A stretch of DNA of 17,485 bases from JAGLTN01 sp023135255. GTDB lineage: Bacteria; Planctomycetota; Phycisphaerae; Sedimentisphaerales; Anaerobacaceae. The notes beneath the pieces are model-generated. The model worked only from the letters and a program-made list of their open reading frames with translations. It was not told where the DNA came from and searched no databases. The position numbers were made by a program, and so were the translations under genes. This document shows, one piece after another, positions 15,183-17,485 of the stretch (its first letter is position 1; the number at the start of each line of letters is the position of its first letter). The stretch is taken from contig DAOWCP010000051.1 of the NCBI GenBank assembly GCA_030639495.1, positions 1-17,485 of the forward strand, written 5' to 3'.

Positions 15183-15285
15183 TAAAGTATTGCCTGATTT
15201 TCCACAATAAAAGCTGATTTTTTTTAAATATCCCGTAATTTCGCCCATGATAACTCATTTTTTTTATAAAAACTGTTTTTAAAAC

Positions 15286-15314
15286 TTGAAAATCATACTT
15301 TTTTTTAATATTAT
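15286..15314 (+). promoter_or_regulatory. promoter of rpsU
   Basis: The -35 box TTGAAA (15286-15291) and -10 box TATTAT (15309-15314) have an ideal 17-bp spacer. The start of transcription should be near 15321, giving a leader of about 75 nt. The longer reading of rpsU from a TTG at 15286 would begin inside this -35 box. Confidence 0.7.
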
Positions 15315-15352
15315 AGAGGGCTTAGAATTGTTTACTAATTTAATGCAGGATA

Positions 15353-15386
15353 AGCCGTTAAGGCTGTTTAGGAAAAAACAGGAAGG
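15353..15386 (+). promoter_or_regulatory. two mutually exclusive hairpins in the rpsU leader
   Basis: AGCC (15353-15356) can pair with GGCT (15362-15365), and CTGTTT (15364-15369) can pair with AAACAG (15376-15381) around an AGGAAA loop. The two stems share the CT at 15364-15365, so only one can form fully. The ribosome site GGAAGG at 15381-15386 adjoins the second stem. Control of rpsU translation here is inference. Confidence 0.3.
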
Positions 15387-15396
15387 TTATATTTAT

Positions 15397-15597
15397 ATGT
15401 TGAAGATCAAAGCACGCGCCGGCGAATCTGTTCAGCAGATGGTCAGACGTTTTAAAAAGCTCTGTGAAAAAGAAGGCCTCATAAGAGACATGAAAAGAAA
15501 TACTTACTACGAAAAACCATCAGAGCAAAACCGTCGCAAGTTGCGCAAAGCTCAAAGAGCCGCAAGCTTCGACAATAATAATAACAACAGCAGGTAA
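15397..15597 (+). CDS. rpsU: 30S ribosomal protein bS21
   Basis: 66 residues, the normal size for bS21. The sequence opens MLKIKARAGESVQQMVRRFK and continues KKLCEKEGLIRDMKRNTYYEKPSE, followed by a basic RRKLRKAQR helix, the typical bS21 layout. It ends in an Asn-rich tail (DNNNNNSR). The ATG at 15397 follows GGAAGG by 10 nt; an in-frame extension up to 15286 would run through the promoter and is not accepted. bS21 sits on the small subunit near the anti-Shine-Dalgarno end of 16S rRNA. It is a single-gene unit, divergent from hflX, with a strong promoter and terminator. Confidence 0.95.
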   Translation: MLKIKARAGESVQQMVRRFKKLCEKEGLIRDMKRNTYYEKPSEQNRRKLRKAQRAASFDNNNNNSR

Positions 15598-15616
15598 GCT
15601 TTACCCAATAAATCCT

Positions 15617-15660
15617 CCGGGCAGGTAAGATAATAGACACTTAACCTGCCCGGCTTTTTT
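15617..15660 (+). terminator. rho-independent terminator of rpsU
   Basis: CCGGGCAGGTAAG pairs with CTTAACCTGCCCGG (one bulged base) around a 10-nt loop and is followed by C and six T. It starts 19 nt after the rpsU stop codon and faces the end of the convergent GLUG-repeat gene. Confidence 0.92.
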
Positions 15661-15691
15661 ATGCGCAAAAATATTCCAAACTAAACACCCA

Positions 15692-17485
15692 TTATTCAAG
15701 CCACCTATCCGCCAGTATCGCAAAGTCCGCAAAATTAACCACCCCGTCTCTGCTAATATCCGCTGCCGAATATTGCCTTAAATAAGGATACGTCTGATTC
15801 TCACCAATCCCCCAAGCATTGATGAAATCCCAACCCGCATCAATAAAAGTAGCTCCACTTTTCATCTCAGCGGTGGTTTTACCCTGGATATCTAAAGGCT
15901 CCGACAACTCACCATCAACAAAACCAACACCGATTGCCATCTCTGAACTCTCAATATCCCAAAAGCAATCGTCTATTATTTCCCCATGATAGCCACATTC
16001 GTAAAGGCCAACAAACCCGCCTACATTATTTACATCAACACCACCATTTACTTCACCCGAGCTATAGCTATCATAAATCTCACCTACAGCATATCCTGCA
16101 AAACCGCCAACATAATCCACTCCATTAACATCACCCATTGCATAGCAATTCGTTATAGTGCAATCACGACAAGCCTGCGCATACCATCCAACTAATCCGC
16201 CAACATAGTCAAAACCTTCAACATCACCTGTTGCGTAGGAATTTTTAATTTCAGCTCCGCAATTATAACCCACCAATCCACCACTATAAGTTTCTTCGGT
16301 TACAGGCAAATCTTCACTATTGCCTATCAAGCTAATGTCGCCTGTAGCACTGCAATCTTTTACTACTATCTCATATCCATCAGTTATCGCCCCTATCAAA
16401 CCACCTGCATAGCTTTCATACCCGCAACAATTAACATCACCTGCAGCACTGCAATCTTTCACTATTATCCTAGATCCATCAATTATCGCCCCTATCAAAC
16501 CACCTGCATAGCTTTCATACCCGCAACAATTAACATCACCTCTGGCATAACAATTTATTATCTCACTATAGCTGCTGTATTCTTCTATTCGCCCTATCAA
16601 ACCACCAATTTTCATTTCAAAAGGCCACTGCCACCCAGCCCATCCCTCGTATTTACAACAAGTATTAACATCCCCTGTAGCATAACAATCTAAGATATTA
16701 GAACGTCCCCATAAATTCCCAACAAGCCCGCCAACGATCGCGTTACCGGAAACCACACCAGTTGAATAGCAATTACTTATCTGACCATTCTCTACACGTC
16801 CAACCAAACCGCCAACAGCATCCCAGTCTGAGTTACTACTTGTATTACTAACATTACATGTGGTATAACAATTTTCTATAATACAATCTACATACACCTC
16901 ACCAACTAGACCACCAACGGACCATCCGTTGCCCATAACATCCCAGGTGGTATAACAATTTGATAGCACTCCCTCATCGAATAATACTCCCACCAACCCA
17001 CCGACTTCACTACCATTTTTAACCTTACAGTTTTCAGCATAACAATTAGTAACTTTGGCTCCATGAACAACGCTACCTGCCAAAGTTCCGATCCGCGTAT
17101 AACCATCATCACACAAACCATTAACATCAGCGTTTATTATACCAAGATTCTTTACCTCTGCTGTTTCACCTTGAATACTGTAAAACACCCCAACTCCGCC
17201 AAACCTGCTGCCTCCTGTAACATCACAGGCATCACATTTAAAATTACTAATCGTATGGCCGTTACCATCAAAGACGCCGGAAAAATAAGAGTAGCGGTCA
17301 ACCCCAGCGATAATATCGAAATTCCTACCCAGCTCTGCAAGGTTAACATCTGCAACCATCTTAAAACACTTATCCCAGTCGTCAGGCTCATAAGCTATCT
17401 GCTGAAGATCATTAGCAGTTGCGATTATAAAAGGCTCATTAGGCTCACCCGCCCCGCCGCTGTAAACTCCCCCAAATACACTCGA
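15692..17485 (-). CDS. secreted GLUG-repeat protein with dockerin-like tail, 5' end off the window
   Basis: The frame is open from the right edge (597 residues visible) to the TAA at 15692-15694. The N-terminus lies outside; the ATG at 17359 is internal, since the upstream codons read YSGGAGEPNEPFIIATANDL and QQIAYEPDDWDKCFKMVADV, the usual opening of this planctomycete protein type. Some eleven GG-(L/F)-(V/I/A)-G repeats follow, each with a x-N-C-Y-A-T-G-D-V rung (for example VGGLVGEV...IENCYTT), the GLUG motif that builds a right-handed beta-helix. Cysteines are frequent in the rungs. The last 23 residues (ADISRDGVVNFADFAILADR then WLE) form a dockerin/EF-hand-like half-repeat, like that of the beta-helix protein at 1758-3125. 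Likely a cell-surface or extracellular adhesin-type protein; no enzymatic motif is visible. Confidence 0.9.
   Translation of the reverse strand, partial: SSVFGGVYSGGAGEPNEPFIIATANDLQQIAYEPDDWDKCFKMVADVNLAELGRNFDIIAGVDRYSYFSGVFDGNGHTISNFKCDACDVTGGSRFGGVGVFYSIQGETAEVKNLGIINADVNGLCDDGYTRIGTLAGSVVHGAKVTNCYAENCKVKNGSEVGGLVGVLFDEGVLSNCYTTWDVMGNGWSVGGLVGEVYVDCIIENCYTTCNVSNTSSNSDWDAVGGLVGRVENGQISNCYSTGVVSGNAIVGGLVGNLWGRSNILDCYATGDVNTCCKYEGWAGWQWPFEMKIGGLIGRIEEYSSYSEIINCYARGDVNCCGYESYAGGLIGAIIDGSRIIVKDCSAAGDVNCCGYESYAGGLIGAITDGYEIVVKDCSATGDISLIGNSEDLPVTEETYSGGLVGYNCGAEIKNSYATGDVEGFDYVGGLVGWYAQACRDCTITNCYAMGDVNGVDYVGGFAGYAVGEIYDSYSSGEVNGGVDVNNVGGFVGLYECGYHGEIIDDCFWDIESSEMAIGVGFVDGELSEPLDIQGKTTAEMKSGATFIDAGWDFINAWGIGENQTYPYLRQYSAADISRDGVVNFADFAILADRWLE
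16341..16538 (-). repeat. tandem duplication of a 99-bp unit inside the GLUG gene
   Basis: Units 16341-16439 and 16440-16538 differ at about seven positions, all in the first 45 bases; the remaining 50-odd bases are identical. The unit encodes 33 residues covering one GLUG repeat (with CCGYESYAGGLIGAI and VKDCSA). The length is the same as the intergenic repeats by chance; the sequences are unrelated. Confidence 0.85.

Noticed and set aside
15286..15396. An N-terminal extension of bS21 from a TTG at 15286
   Set aside because: It would begin inside the -35 box and add 37 residues not found in bS21; the ATG at 15397 has a ribosome site and gives the normal length.
16341..16538. Relation between the 99-bp coding duplication and the 99-bp intergenic repeats
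   Set aside because: The lengths agree but the sequences share nothing; the coding unit is a 33-residue GLUG rung.

Overview
The window looks like a piece of an AT-rich Planctomycetota genome, most likely Phycisphaerae or Sedimentisphaerales. The main evidence is the style of the secreted proteins. Two of them end in a short dockerin/EF-hand-like tail (D-I-N-G-D-x-x-V-D-F-A-D-I-A-I-L-x-x-x-W and a close variant) that is common in that group. One is a beta-helix protein with the N-terminal YVDNDANG-type opening, and another is a GLUG-repeat surface protein. Taxonomy is inferred from gene style only.

Layout. Positions 1-3125 (minus): a secreted subtilisin-like protease cut by the left edge, preceded in the same direction by a secreted beta-helix protein. 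Positions 3438-3586: a tRNA-Val(GAC) with its own promoter and terminator. Positions 3596-3795: a nested pair of 99-bp repeats. Positions 3886-12011 (minus): a type IV pilus / type II secretion operon read in the order pilM, pilN, pilO, a pilP/gspC-like gene, pilB, pilT, pilC and two pseudopilins. Positions 12012-12442: an intergenic stretch with a possible VanZ-like remnant. Positions 12443-15045 (minus): gpsA and hflX, with three more copies of the 99-bp repeat at their ends. Positions 15286-15660 (plus): rpsU with a good promoter and a rho-independent terminator. Positions 15692-17485 (minus): a large GLUG-repeat secreted protein cut by the right edge.

The pilus genes form a coherent inner-membrane machine. 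PilM, PilN, PilO and the PilP/GspC-like protein make the alignment platform, PilC is the membrane core, PilB and PilT are the extension and retraction ATPases, and the pseudopilins form or prime the fibre. The secretin, prepilin peptidase and a major pilin are not in the window.

The least expected content is a family of five 99-bp palindromic repeats without coding capacity. They resemble a MITE: TAC...GTA ends, TA dinucleotides at the flanks, and one copy inserted exactly into the middle of another. One copy supplies the last nine codons and the stop of hflX, one abuts the gpsA start codon, and one overlaps a false upstream start of hflX. The tRNA-Val with C at position 33 also deserves attention.
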